Part shown: positions 35,488 to 43,775 of the stretch, piece after piece
How the letters are laid out: every line of letters begins with the position of its first letter
Numbering within the stretch: the first letter of the stretch is position 1
Assembly (NCBI GenBank): GCA_046726375.1
Contig: JBKPAJ010000072.1
Coordinates: 14,867-78,866 of the forward strand
Length of the DNA: 64,000 bases
Direction: 5' to 3'
Source of the DNA: DASPWV01 sp046726375
GTDB taxonomy: Bacteria > Acidobacteriota > Vicinamibacteria > Vicinamibacterales > UBA2999
Made by a program: the position numbers and the translations under genes
Notes under the pieces: model-generated
The model's database searches: none
What the model was told of the DNA's origin: nothing
What the model saw: only the letters and a program-made list of their open reading frames with translations

Positions 35488-36402
35488 ATGTCGTTCGAGC
35501 TACACCACCGGAAGCACATGGAACGTGAGCTCGCAAAGATTGTGCGTCGAGAGCTGCGTGACAGCGCCCGCGGACTCACCACGAGCGCTGACAGCAAGTT
35601 CGGGAGCGCCGTACATGAATCGCGCAAGAGCGTCAAGAAGGTGCGCGCGGTCGCGGGGTTCCTGGAGCAAGCAGGCGCGAAGCTGCCGCGCAAAGACCGC
35701 AAGCGGTTGAAGTCGGCGGCGAGGGCGCTCTCAAGGCTCCGTGATAGCGCCGCGATTATCGACACGTTGGATCGCGTTCGTCGCCGGTACCCGAAGCAGC
35801 TGCCCGAGCACAGCTACGGAATCCTGCGCCGTGGATTAGTCGGCGCCCGAAATAGGGAACAAGCGCGCGCGCAGCGCGACGGCATCGTCGACGAGGCAGC
35901 GGAGCGACTGGCGAAGACGCGTAAGTCGGCCAAAGGATGGACGTCCCCCTCAATCGAAGTGTCGGCCATGGTCGCGGTCGTCGCCGCTTCGTATCGCCGG
36001 AGTCGCAAAGCGATGAGACGCGCGCGCGCGACGGGACAGTCGGCGACGCTGCATCGCTGGCGCAAAGAGCTGAAGACATTGTGGTATCAGCTGCGCCTGG
36101 CCAAGCCGCTCACGACCGGCGTCGCTCCACTCATTGCCGACCTCAAACGGCTGGAGACCGAACTGGGTGACGATCATAATCTCGTCGTCCTGGGGGCAAC
36201 GCTGAGAGCCTGCCGCGATCTGCGATCGATGCGCGCGGAAATCCGGCAGATCGATCGTCTTGCCGCGCGGATGCGTCAGCCACTGCGGCGGCGCGCGTTC
36301 GCGCTCGGCCGCCGGTTGTATTCACGGAAACCGAAGGCATTCGCCCGCTGGATTCGCAAATCCGCCGAACGGCCGCGTCCGCAGCAGACAGCCGCGGCGT
36401 GA
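35488..36402 (+). CDS. CHAD domain protein
   Basis: 304 aa from ATG 35488 with GAGGGG upstream. It has the CHAD four-helix repeats with conserved His and many Arg/Lys (AVHESRKSVKKVRAVAGFL, HRWRKELKTLWYQLRLA, ELGDDHNLVVLG). CHAD proteins bind inorganic polyphosphate through a basic pore and associate with polyP granules. The next gene, an inorganic pyrophosphatase, starts 8 bp after its stop, so the pair likely acts in phosphate/polyP handling. Confidence 0.88.
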   Translation: MSFELHHRKHMERELAKIVRRELRDSARGLTTSADSKFGSAVHESRKSVKKVRAVAGFLEQAGAKLPRKDRKRLKSAARALSRLRDSAAIIDTLDRVRRRYPKQLPEHSYGILRRGLVGARNREQARAQRDGIVDEAAERLAKTRKSAKGWTSPSIEVSAMVAVVAASYRRSRKAMRRARATGQSATLHRWRKELKTLWYQLRLAKPLTTGVAPLIADLKRLETELGDDHNLVVLGATLRACRDLRSMRAEIRQIDRLAARMRQPLRRRAFALGRRLYSRKPKAFARWIRKSAERPRPQQTAAA

Positions 36403-36409
36403 GGGTCCT

Positions 36410-36913
36410 TTGCGCGATCTCAACAAACTCAAGACATTCGCCGGCGAGGATGTGTTTCATGTTGTGGTGGAATCGCCTCGTGGAGCGGTCGTGAAGCTGA
36501 AGTACTCGCCCGATCTCGGGGCGATGTCGATCTCCCGCCCGCTTGTGCTCGGTGTCACGTACCCGTGCGACTGGGGTTTTGTGCCCTCCACGGAGGGTCC
36601 GGATCGCGATGCGATCGATGCCGCGATCTGGTGGGACGTTACCACCTATCCGGGCGTCGTTATCCCGTGCCGCGCCCTGGCGCTCGTGCGCGTCGAACAG
36701 AACAAGGCGGACAGCTCCGGCCGCATTCGTAACGACCGAGTCCTGGCGGTGCCGGTCGCCGCGCGACGAGAGGTTGCTCTGACTGCGCGCGTCCGTCAGG
36801 AGATCGAGCAATTCTTCGTTGCGGCGACGGCGCTCGAAGGCAAAGAGGCGCGCATTCTCGGCTGGGACGATGGCGACGCGGCACTGGAGCTGATCCGGTC
36901 CTCGGCGACCTGA
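36410..36913 (+). CDS. ppa: Inorganic pyrophosphatase (family I)
   Basis: 167 aa. The only start that keeps the whole family domain is TTG 36410-36412, with GAGGG 6 nt upstream (MRDLNKLKTFAGEDVFHVVV). Recognisable are ESPRGAVVKLKYSPDLGAM (substrate Lys and Arg region), YPCDWGFVPST and the metal-binding D-R-D-A-I-D segment, which corresponds to DGDPLD but is degenerate (GPDRDAIDAAIW). It hydrolyses PPi to phosphate. Because one acidic-loop position differs, its activity could be altered. It is coupled to the CHAD gene. Confidence 0.8.
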   Translation: MRDLNKLKTFAGEDVFHVVVESPRGAVVKLKYSPDLGAMSISRPLVLGVTYPCDWGFVPSTEGPDRDAIDAAIWWDVTTYPGVVIPCRALALVRVEQNKADSSGRIRNDRVLAVPVAARREVALTARVRQEIEQFFVAATALEGKEARILGWDDGDAALELIRSSAT

Positions 36914-37248
36914 GCGGCGTGTCTTTTTCGGATCCGGAGACCGAACGGACCTCGCACCTACGTGCCGTCCTCAAGAGTGAAAGGCCGGTCACACGCCACG
37001 GTACGCTTGACCCTTGGTTGACTGCTGCGGGACGGTCTCGTCGCGGATGGATAACGAGTAGGCCCAGTATTTTTGCCGATTCCGACGCCCCGGACAGCGC
37101 CGATCCCTACGGCGCTACTCGGGATCTATTAGCTCGCGATCAACTTGGGAGTGGCGCCGGCGCAATCCGGCGCCTTACTGAGTGATGTCGCGCCTCGTAA
37201 AACGGCGCTGCGTCTAAGACGCCCACACCAGCCTTGTCGACAGTGGGA
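36914..37248. other. 335-bp intergenic region with one hairpin
   Basis: No ORF is supported. An 8-bp perfect inverted repeat GGCGCCGG/CCGGCGCC with a 6-nt loop (37153-37174) lies 75 bp beyond the end of the HAAS gene; without a T-run it is only a possible transcription end. Confidence 0.4.
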
Positions 37249-37950
37249 TCATGCTGGCGCACCCATGCCCTCGAACGAAACCGCACCGTCGGCACGAAGT
37301 GCGACCGTCCAAATCATCTTCGTCCCGCTGCCGAAGGCCGCGAGATATCTGCCCCCGCGCTTGTTCGAATCAGTCGTGTCTTCGAGCAAGGTGAGCGATT
37401 CGAGAGTCCCGCTGGTACCGAACGTTCGTCGACCAAACTCTCGAAGGAAATGAACAAGGCGTTCTCGCGGATCGGTCTCGAAGGCGCTGACGTCCTCGCC
37501 GCGTTCCCTCTTCTCGACGATGAACCGCTTCTGCTCGTCGGCTGACATTCTCTTGAAACGATTGCGATATTGGCGCTTCAATCGAAGAGCGAAGTGATAG
37601 CGGGACGGGCCCGCCACATCGTGGTAATGGACCGTCGCATCGTGATCATTGCCACCGCGCGGCTCGCTTCTGCGTATCAGCCTAACGATTCTGGTCAGAG
37701 TGACGAGAAGTCGATTCACCATGCGGGACCTCTCCGTCGCGAAATGCGCAGCGACCGTCTCCGCCGGACCAAACCTGACGATTGCCTCACGCTCTGCGGT
37801 GTCGACCGACAACCCGCGCTCGAGACCCTCTTCCATGGCATCGACGAGATGTTCACGCGCCTCCTCGACGATCCGTTTGTCCAGGAGTCCATGCTTCCGG
37901 AGCTCGCGCGCAAGCCGGCTCAAATATGCTTCGAGTAGCGCTGACATCAT
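37249..37950 (-). CDS. HAAS-type signalling domain protein
   Basis: 233 aa. The N-terminal 70 residues (LARELRKHGLLDKRIVEEAREHL ... EREAIVRFGPAETVAAHFA) match the HAAS domain, which partners PadR-family repressors. The rest is basic with no clear membrane helix and a C-terminal beta-rich part of unknown nature. Its ATG (37948-37950) overlaps the PadR stop codon (ATGA), so the pair is coupled. Such pairs usually control a FtsX-like permease; none follows here. Confidence 0.75.
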   Translation of the reverse strand: MMSALLEAYLSRLARELRKHGLLDKRIVEEAREHLVDAMEEGLERGLSVDTAEREAIVRFGPAETVAAHFATERSRMVNRLLVTLTRIVRLIRRSEPRGGNDHDATVHYHDVAGPSRYHFALRLKRQYRNRFKRMSADEQKRFIVEKRERGEDVSAFETDPRERLVHFLREFGRRTFGTSGTLESLTLLEDTTDSNKRGGRYLAAFGSGTKMIWTVALRADGAVSFEGMGAPA

Positions 37951-38288
37951 GCCAGACCCTCCACCACAGCGTGAACGGCCCGCGCGAAGTCACGCCACTC
38001 GCCGTGCCGCCTGGCGAGCGCGCGGTGGCCTGTTCGCGTGAGCTGATACACCCGCCGGCGGCGGCCGTTGACCGCCGACCATCGGCCGGACAGCAGGCCG
38101 GCGCGCTCCAACCGGTGCAGCGCCGGGTGGAGCGTGCCCTCAGGCAGGTCGAACGCGCCGTCACTGCGGGCGCGCAGTGTTTCTGCAATCGCGTAGCCGT
38201 GCGACGGACGCGACTGCACGGCAGCGAGCAAGAGAAGGTCGAGGTGCCCCTTGAGCGCTTCGCGTTCATTCATCGTGATGCTATACAT
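37947..38288 (-). CDS. PadR family transcriptional regulator
   Basis: 113 aa from ATG 38286-38288 (MYSITMNEREALKGHLDLLL); ATG 38273 is an alternative. The winged-helix domain carries GHLDLLLLAAVQSRPSHGYA, EGTLHPALHRLERAGLLSG and RRRRVYQLTRTG, the PadR hallmarks. It is a short, subfamily-2-like member. A repressor of the HAAS gene and of its own promoter is the expected role. The 5' region is compact, and no obvious ribosome site precedes either start. Confidence 0.85.
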   Translation of the reverse strand: MYSITMNEREALKGHLDLLLLAAVQSRPSHGYAIAETLRARSDGAFDLPEGTLHPALHRLERAGLLSGRWSAVNGRRRRVYQLTRTGHRALARRHGEWRDFARAVHAVVEGLA

Positions 38289-38399
38289 CGCCACGCGATG
38301 TGTCACGAGCGGGGCTCGTTCGCGCGAGAACGCCCTCCCGGTCGAGCATCATGAATGACTAGTCGCGATGTAGCGCGGAACGCGATCAAAACCATCATC

Positions 38400-38506
38400 C
38401 GCGTTTATGTGCGTCTCATCTGCGGTGTATCTGCGTTTATCTGCGTTTCATCTGCGTTTCATCTGCGTTTCATCTGCGTTCTATCTGCGTTCTATCTGCG
38501 TCCTCC
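38400..38506. repeat. ATCTGCGTT micro-repeat array
   Basis: About nine units of ATCTGCGTTTC/ATCTGCGTTCT (10-11 bp, drifting) lie downstream of plsC and run into its 3' end, encoding its last residues and stop codon. The same word fills 51.89-52.09 kb. Confidence 0.8.
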
Positions 38507-39246
38507 TCAACCGTGTTCATTGCGGCTTCCTTTTCAACCGCAGGCCGCACGATCTCTCTCACACGCGCCGCGAGCGCGCGGATCTGACGCATATCAGGCT
38601 CCGCCGATCCCTCGGTCGGAATCGGATCGTGCACGATCACGGTGACGTCGCCAGGTTTCGTCGTGAGATCTCCCTTGCGCATCACGTGACGGCTGCCGAT
38701 CACTGCAATCGGCACGATCGGAAGCCCCGCCTGCACTGCCGAATAAAACGGCCCGCCCTTGAACGGACCGACGTGCCCGTCGCGACTGCGCGTGCCCTCC
38801 GGAAAAATAATCAGCGACAGTCCACGCGCGGTCAGCGAGTTCGCCCACTTGAAGATGCGCATCGGATCGGGATGCTTGCGATCGACGAGCATGTGGCCGG
38901 TACGACGCAGATGCCAGCCGAGAAACGGAAAGTTGCCGAGTGACGCCTTGGCGATGATGCGCAACTGAAACGGCAACGACGTGAAGAGCACGGGAATGTC
39001 ATAGATGCTCTGGTGATTGGAGGCAAACACGTAGGTCTGGCGCCGATCCAGCTTGTCAAGACCGATCACCGTGACGCGCACACCGGTCGTGGCGAGGATT
39101 AGCCACGACCACGCGCGGGCGCACCAGTGGGCGAAGTAGCCGCGTCCACCGAAGAGGCTGGAGCCGATCGACAGCGTTCCCAGCACGATCGTGTAGATCG
39201 CGATCGACGGAATCAGCCAGAAGACTGTCCGTAGCAGATGTAACAC
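38470..39246 (-). CDS. plsC: 1-acyl-sn-glycerol-3-phosphate acyltransferase
   Basis: 258 aa, starting at GTG 39244-39246. Two hydrophobic segments at the N-terminus (about 5-30) precede the acyltransferase motifs: NHQSIYD (motif I, catalytic His), FPEGTRSRDG (motif III) and PIVPIAVIG (motif IV). It makes phosphatidic acid at the inner membrane. It follows the PIN/TRAM gene with no spacer. The last residues (DADRTQIERR) and the stop codon come from the ATCTGCGTT repeat array, so the native C-terminus has been replaced or extended. Confidence 0.93.
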   Translation of the reverse strand: MLHLLRTVFWLIPSIAIYTIVLGTLSIGSSLFGGRGYFAHWCARAWSWLILATTGVRVTVIGLDKLDRRQTYVFASNHQSIYDIPVLFTSLPFQLRIIAKASLGNFPFLGWHLRRTGHMLVDRKHPDPMRIFKWANSLTARGLSLIIFPEGTRSRDGHVGPFKGGPFYSAVQAGLPIVPIAVIGSRHVMRKGDLTTKPGDVTVIVHDPIPTEGSAEPDMRQIRALAARVREIVRPAVEKEAAMNTVEEDADRTQIERR

Positions 39247-40527
39247 TTAGGAGTCGGGTGCGATGGGGGCAATAGGTGCGGTCGGCCCGCCTTCGCGGCT
39301 GGTCAACTCAGACCGCTTCGTCGAGGTCTCGCCGTCCCTCGGCTCGGCTCGGGACGGCCCTGAGTATGTAGTGCCGTAGCTCGGCGGAAATTCAGCGCGA
39401 GCGGAGGCGGGTGCGGTGCGGTTGGCCGCCGCGCCGGCCGTCGCAGGCCCATTGCCGAGCGACGCGGACTGTATGCGACCGGACTTCCGCTCCTCGCGAT
39501 CGTTCGCGACCGACGGCGTTTGGCCTGATTGCGACGCGAGATTGGGATCGATGTAGCGGCCGAAGATCATCTTGCCCGCGGTCGTTTGAAGCACACTCGT
39601 GACAACGATGTCGATCGTCTTGCTGATCATCTTGCGCGCGTTGTCGACGACCACCATTGTGCCGTCATCCAGGTAGGCGACGCCCTGGTTGTATTCCTTC
39701 CCTTCTTTCAGGATGAAGACCTTCATGATCTCGCCGGGCAGCACCACAGGCTTCAACGCGTTGGCGAGCTCGTTGATATTGAGCACCTCGACTCCGCGCA
39801 GTTGCGCCACCTTGTTGAGGTTGAAGTCGTTGGTGACGATTTTTCCCTGCAGCGTGCGCGCGAGCTCGATGAGCTTGAGATCGACCTCACGCACCTCCGG
39901 GTAGTCAGCGTCGGAAATCGTCACTTCCACGCCGGACATTTTCTGAATCTTCTGCAGGATGTCGAGTCCGCGGCGGCCGCGATTGCGCTTCATCGAGTCC
40001 GCCGAATCGGCGACGAGTTGAAGCTCCTTGAGCACGAACTGCGGGATCACCAGTGTGCCGTCCATGAATCCGGTGTCGCAGAGATCGGCGACGCGACCGT
40101 CGATGATCACCGACGTATCCAGAATCTTGTAGCGGCGCTGCGGGCCCGCCGCGCGGAACAGGCCGACGAGCCGCGACGGCTCGAGCCACTCGCCTTTACG
40201 CCCGCCAATGACGAGGCCGACATACGGCAGCAGCAGGAGCACAAAGCCGTGCAGGAAGGCGACGCGTTGATCCGAGGCGTCGGCCCAGAACAGCGCGGCG
40301 CCGATGCCCTTGGCAAGCAGCAACCCGATCCCGCCGCCAAGCAGCGCGCCGAGCAGACTGGTGATCGCGAGATCGCGAAGGCGCCACTCGAAAAATACGG
40401 CAACACTCGCGAGCAGGAGACCAAACGCGACGTTGATCACGGGATCAACGCCGAGCGGTCTGAGCAGGAAGGCTGTATACGCAACGGCGGCCGTAAAGAG
40501 CAGGCGCGCCAATATGAACCACGCCAT
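39247..40527 (-). CDS. YacL-like membrane PIN/TRAM domain protein
   Basis: About 426 aa. ATG 40525-40527 (MAWFILARLL) has GGAG 8 nt upstream; GTG 40536 is an alternative. Three to four TM helices (about 1-110), a PIN nuclease domain (KILDTSVIIDGRVADL, with acidic residues, and TNDFNLNKVA) and a TRAM segment (EGKEYNQGVAYLDDGTMVVV) follow in order, as in Bacillus YacL. The C-terminal 90 residues are a Ser/Pro/Arg-rich disordered tail. The likely role is RNA binding or cleavage at the membrane; targets are unknown. It lies between radA and plsC. Confidence 0.88.
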   Translation of the reverse strand: MAWFILARLLFTAAVAYTAFLLRPLGVDPVINVAFGLLLASVAVFFEWRLRDLAITSLLGALLGGGIGLLLAKGIGAALFWADASDQRVAFLHGFVLLLLPYVGLVIGGRKGEWLEPSRLVGLFRAAGPQRRYKILDTSVIIDGRVADLCDTGFMDGTLVIPQFVLKELQLVADSADSMKRNRGRRGLDILQKIQKMSGVEVTISDADYPEVREVDLKLIELARTLQGKIVTNDFNLNKVAQLRGVEVLNINELANALKPVVLPGEIMKVFILKEGKEYNQGVAYLDDGTMVVVDNARKMISKTIDIVVTSVLQTTAGKMIFGRYIDPNLASQSGQTPSVANDREERKSGRIQSASLGNGPATAGAAANRTAPASARAEFPPSYGTTYSGPSRAEPRDGETSTKRSELTSREGGPTAPIAPIAPDS

Positions 40528-40589
40528 CAACGACACTCCGGGGGGAATGAACGTTTATGTATAACTAGCGAACAGTAGACCGGCGTCGT

Positions 40590-40745
40590 CCGAAGGTCAA
40601 GGAAGGCGGGTAGGGCTGGTTGGGCCGGCGGGGCCCGGGTGAGGCAGGTGCGACAGGCGGGGCTCGTAAAGGTTTTGCGCGGGTGGGCTGGAGTTCGAGA
40701 CCTGGCCGACCTGCCCAACCCGCCCTGCCTGCCCCTCACCGCCTA
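40590..40745. repeat. GGCGGG/CCCGCC micro-repeat between radA and yacL
   Basis: A G-rich half (GGCGGGTAGGGCTGGTTGGG...GAGGCAGGTGCGACAGGCGGGG) faces a C-rich half (CGACCTGCCCAACCCGCCCTGCCTGCCCCTCACC), giving an extended imperfect inverted repeat across the spacer. Confidence 0.55.
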
Positions 40746-40754
40746 CCGCCCCGA

Positions 40755-42140
40755 CTACGCGAGAAGCGCGTCCAACGCCTCACCCACGTGCTTCACAGGG
40801 ATCAGCTCAGCACCGCTTCGCTTGCTGGCGTCTTCGCCATCGACGTTGGCCACCGGCAGCACGACGCGAGAAAAGCCCATTTGCTCGGCTTCGCGAATGC
40901 GGAGCGCGGCTTGCGGCACGCCACGGATTTCGCCCCCGAGTCCGACCTCGCCGAACACTGCGGTGGCGTTGGTCAACGGGCGGTTGCGCACGCTCGATGC
41001 AATAGCAGAAACAATTGCCAGATCGGCGGCAGGTTCTTCGATGCTCATGCCGCCCGCCACGTTGACGAACACATCGTCGGCGGCGAGGTGAAGGCCGGCG
41101 CGCTTTTCGAGCACCGCGAGGAGCAGCGAGAGACGATTCTGCTCGATGCCAACCGCCATACGACGCGCCATGCCGTACGACGTGGTGCTCGCGAGCGCCT
41201 GGACCTCGACGAGAATGGGACGCGACCCTTCCACCGAGCACAGGACCGCGGAACCGGGTGTCGAGACGGGCCGTTCGGCAAGGAACAAGGCCGAGGGGTT
41301 TGCCACCGGCTTCAATCCGCCGCCGGTCATCTCGAATACACCAAGCTCGCTGATGGCGCCAAAGCGATTCTTGACGGCGCGGACCACGCGATGCGAATGG
41401 TGCCGCTCGCCTTCGAAGTAGAGCACGGTGTCGACGACATGCTCGAGCGCCTTCGGGCCAGCGAGGCTACCCTCCTTCGTGACGTGGCCAACGAGAAACG
41501 TCGGGATGTTGTGGCCCTTGGCGGTGAAGAGAAACTGCGTCGCGGCTTCGCGCACCTGGCCGATGCTGCCGGGCGCCGATTGAAACTTGAGCGAGAAAAC
41601 CGTTTGGATCGAATCGATGACGAGCAGCTGCGGGCGGACGCGGCCGATCTCTTCGAGAATGGTTTCCGTGCACGTCTCCGAGAGCAGATACAGAGGCGCG
41701 TCGCCCACACCGAGCCGCTCGCCGCGCGACTTGATCTGATGCTCGGATTCCTCGCCCGACGCATACAGCACCGTGCCGACGGTGCGGGCGAAATTGGCCG
41801 CCGCCTGCAGCAGCAGCGTGGATTTTCCAATCCCGGGCTCGCCGCCAAGCAGCACAAGCGAGCCGGGCACGATGCCGCCGCCCAGCACACGATCGAATTC
41901 GCCAATCCCGCTCGCAATCCGATCCGCTTTCGAGGCTTCAACTTCCGAGTAGCGCCGCGCCCCCTGTCCGGCCGATCCCGGCAGCGCGTAGCGATGCCCC
42001 TGCAGGCCCGGGCCCACAGGCTCGCCCACGCGCTCTTCGACGTACGAATTCCACGCGCCACAATCGAGACAGCGTCCCTGCCACTTGGGCGACTGGGAGC
42101 CGCATTCCTGGCAGACAAAGACGGGTTTCTGGGGTTTCAC
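40755..42140 (-). CDS. radA: DNA repair protein RadA
   Basis: 461 aa, starting at GTG 42138-42140. The N-terminal C4 zinc finger (CQECG...CLDCG), Walker A GEPGIGKST, Walker B LLVIDSIQTV, the RadA-specific KNRFG motif and the C-terminal Lon-protease-like domain (from about residue 290) are all present. It is a branch-migration helicase in homologous recombination. It lies between alr and the YacL-like gene. Its 5' side is the repeat region 42141-42436. Confidence 0.96.
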   Translation of the reverse strand: MKPQKPVFVCQECGSQSPKWQGRCLDCGAWNSYVEERVGEPVGPGLQGHRYALPGSAGQGARRYSEVEASKADRIASGIGEFDRVLGGGIVPGSLVLLGGEPGIGKSTLLLQAAANFARTVGTVLYASGEESEHQIKSRGERLGVGDAPLYLLSETCTETILEEIGRVRPQLLVIDSIQTVFSLKFQSAPGSIGQVREAATQFLFTAKGHNIPTFLVGHVTKEGSLAGPKALEHVVDTVLYFEGERHHSHRVVRAVKNRFGAISELGVFEMTGGGLKPVANPSALFLAERPVSTPGSAVLCSVEGSRPILVEVQALASTTSYGMARRMAVGIEQNRLSLLLAVLEKRAGLHLAADDVFVNVAGGMSIEEPAADLAIVSAIASSVRNRPLTNATAVFGEVGLGGEIRGVPQAALRIREAEQMGFSRVVLPVANVDGEDASKRSGAELIPVKHVGEALDALLA

Positions 42141-42147
42141 TGACCAC

Positions 42148-42436
42148 TATTATGTGGCGATGTCGCGATTTGTCGATGTGGGGATGTCATGTGGAGGATG
42201 TTCGGATGTGAAGCTGTGTCTGGCGAGGTGGCGATGTAATGTCCCGATGTGGCGATGTGGCGATGTCGGCCACATGGCGACATCACATCATCACATTGTG
42301 ACATCACATCGTGACATCGTCAGACACATCTCAACATCGTCAGATTACCCGATAACATCGCCACATCACCACGTCGCGACATCGCGAGATGTTCAGCCGC
42401 CACATCACCACGTCGCCACATCGCGAGATGTTCAGC
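42148..42436. repeat. CGATGT/ACATCG micro-repeat region between alr and radA
   Basis: Dozens of drifting copies of GATGTCGCGA / GGCGATGTGG are followed by the reverse complement (ACATCGCGACATC, CACATCATCACATTG). The last part is a 37-bp direct repeat with period 39 (42361-42397 and 42400-42436, one mismatch). The second copy ends across the alr stop codon (42432-42434). Confidence 0.8.
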
Positions 42437-43592
42437 GATAGAGCCTGTGCACTCTCGCACCGAGCCGGCAGAGAACTTCGTACGGAATCGTCCCGATGTT
42501 TGCCGCCATCTCGCGTGCGTCGACACGCTCCGCCGCTTCGCCGCCTTGCGATCCCAAGAACACCGCTTCGTCACCTGGATTGACGTCGGCGATATCCGTC
42601 ACGTCGGCGGTCAGCATGTCCATACTCACCGCGCCGACGATTCTGGCGCGCTGGCCGCGGATCAGGACGGCGCCGCTGCCTGCGAGACGCCGATCGAGTC
42701 CATCCGCGTAGCCAGCTGGAATCACGGCAAGCGTGGTCGGACGCGTGGCGCGGAAGCGGCCGCCGTAGCCGACCGACTCGCCCGTGCGGATGCCTTTGAC
42801 GGCGACCACACGGCTGCTGAGCGACATCACCGGCTTCAATGCCACGGTCGACGCCAGCGGCGGCGGCACGACGCCGTGGAGGAGAAGGCCGGGTCGGACG
42901 AAGTCGTACCACACGCGTGAGTCGCGCAACAGCGCCGCGCTGTTTGCCGTGTGGCGATACCGTGGCTTCGCGCCGAGCTGATGCAGCCTGGCGCAGGCGT
43001 TGTCGAACGCGACGCGCTGCTGCTCGAAGAGCGCGTTCTCGGGTTCATCCGCGGTGGCAAAGTGTGTGTAGAGCGCTTCGAGCTCCAGATTCGGACTGGC
43101 GAGCAGCTCGGGGATGGTGCGCTGGACGTTCTCGTGCCTGAAACCAAGTCGATGCATACCGGTATCGATCTTGAGGTGATAGCGAATCCGGGTGCCGCGG
43201 GCCGCGGCCGCAACCTGCAACGCGCGCCCGGCGGACGGGCTCGCAATGGTCGGCGTCAGATCGTGCGAGAACACGCCGTCGAGATCGCTGACGCTGAGCG
43301 CGCCGAAGATCAGAATGCGCGCGCGCGCACCCGACTCGCGCAGTTCGATGCCTTCTTCGAGATCGGCGACGGCAAGCCACGTCGCGCCGGCTTCCTCGAG
43401 CGCGCGCGCCACGCGTACGGCGCCGTGGCCGTAGGCGTTCGCCTTCACCACTGCGATGATGCCGGGCGCGCTCGCCGGTCCAATGCCAGCCGCTTTGTTC
43501 AGCGACGCTTCGGCGGTCAGGTAATCGACAATCGCACGGTAGTTGTGTCGCGTGGCGTCAAGGTCGACGTGGGCGGAGGTGCAACGAATCAC
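42432..43592 (-). CDS. alr: Alanine racemase
   Basis: 386 aa, starting at GTG 43590-43592. PLP-dependent fold III enzyme making D-alanine for peptidoglycan. The PLP Lys lies in IIAVVKANAYGHG (about residue 50) and the catalytic Tyr in GESVGYGGRF. DTGMHRLG and AVSMDMLTAD are conserved, too. The C-terminus (RVHRLYR) ends just inside the CGATGT repeat. It follows dnaB and precedes radA. Confidence 0.96.
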   Translation of the reverse strand: MIRCTSAHVDLDATRHNYRAIVDYLTAEASLNKAAGIGPASAPGIIAVVKANAYGHGAVRVARALEEAGATWLAVADLEEGIELRESGARARILIFGALSVSDLDGVFSHDLTPTIASPSAGRALQVAAAARGTRIRYHLKIDTGMHRLGFRHENVQRTIPELLASPNLELEALYTHFATADEPENALFEQQRVAFDNACARLHQLGAKPRYRHTANSAALLRDSRVWYDFVRPGLLLHGVVPPPLASTVALKPVMSLSSRVVAVKGIRTGESVGYGGRFRATRPTTLAVIPAGYADGLDRRLAGSGAVLIRGQRARIVGAVSMDMLTADVTDIADVNPGDEAVFLGSQGGEAAERVDAREMAANIGTIPYEVLCRLGARVHRLYR

Positions 43593-43602
43593 AGACCGAA
43601 GT

Positions 43603-43770
43603 TATCACGAGGGTTCCTCACAGGTTCCTCGCGCCGGTTCCTCACAGTGGTTGCAGGTTGGTTCCTGACGTTAGTTCCTCACGAGAGTGCACATTAGGTT
43701 CGCAAACGCACGTTTTAGAACCTCGTGAACGTAGGTGTGGAATCTGCGTAACGAACTTCCGTGAGGAATG
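43603..43770. repeat. GGTTCCTCACG micro-repeat between dnaB and alr
   Basis: At least six copies of GGTTCCTCAC/GGTTCCTGACG occur, with reverse-complement words (GTGAGGAA) at the dnaB side. The family also fills 45.75-45.94 kb. Confidence 0.7.
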
Positions 43771-43775
43771 GACGT

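Noticed and set aside
38400..38506. Possible CRISPR array (also considered at 42.2 and 51.9 kb)
   Set aside because: Units are 7-13 bp without constant-length unique spacers, and no cas genes are nearby.
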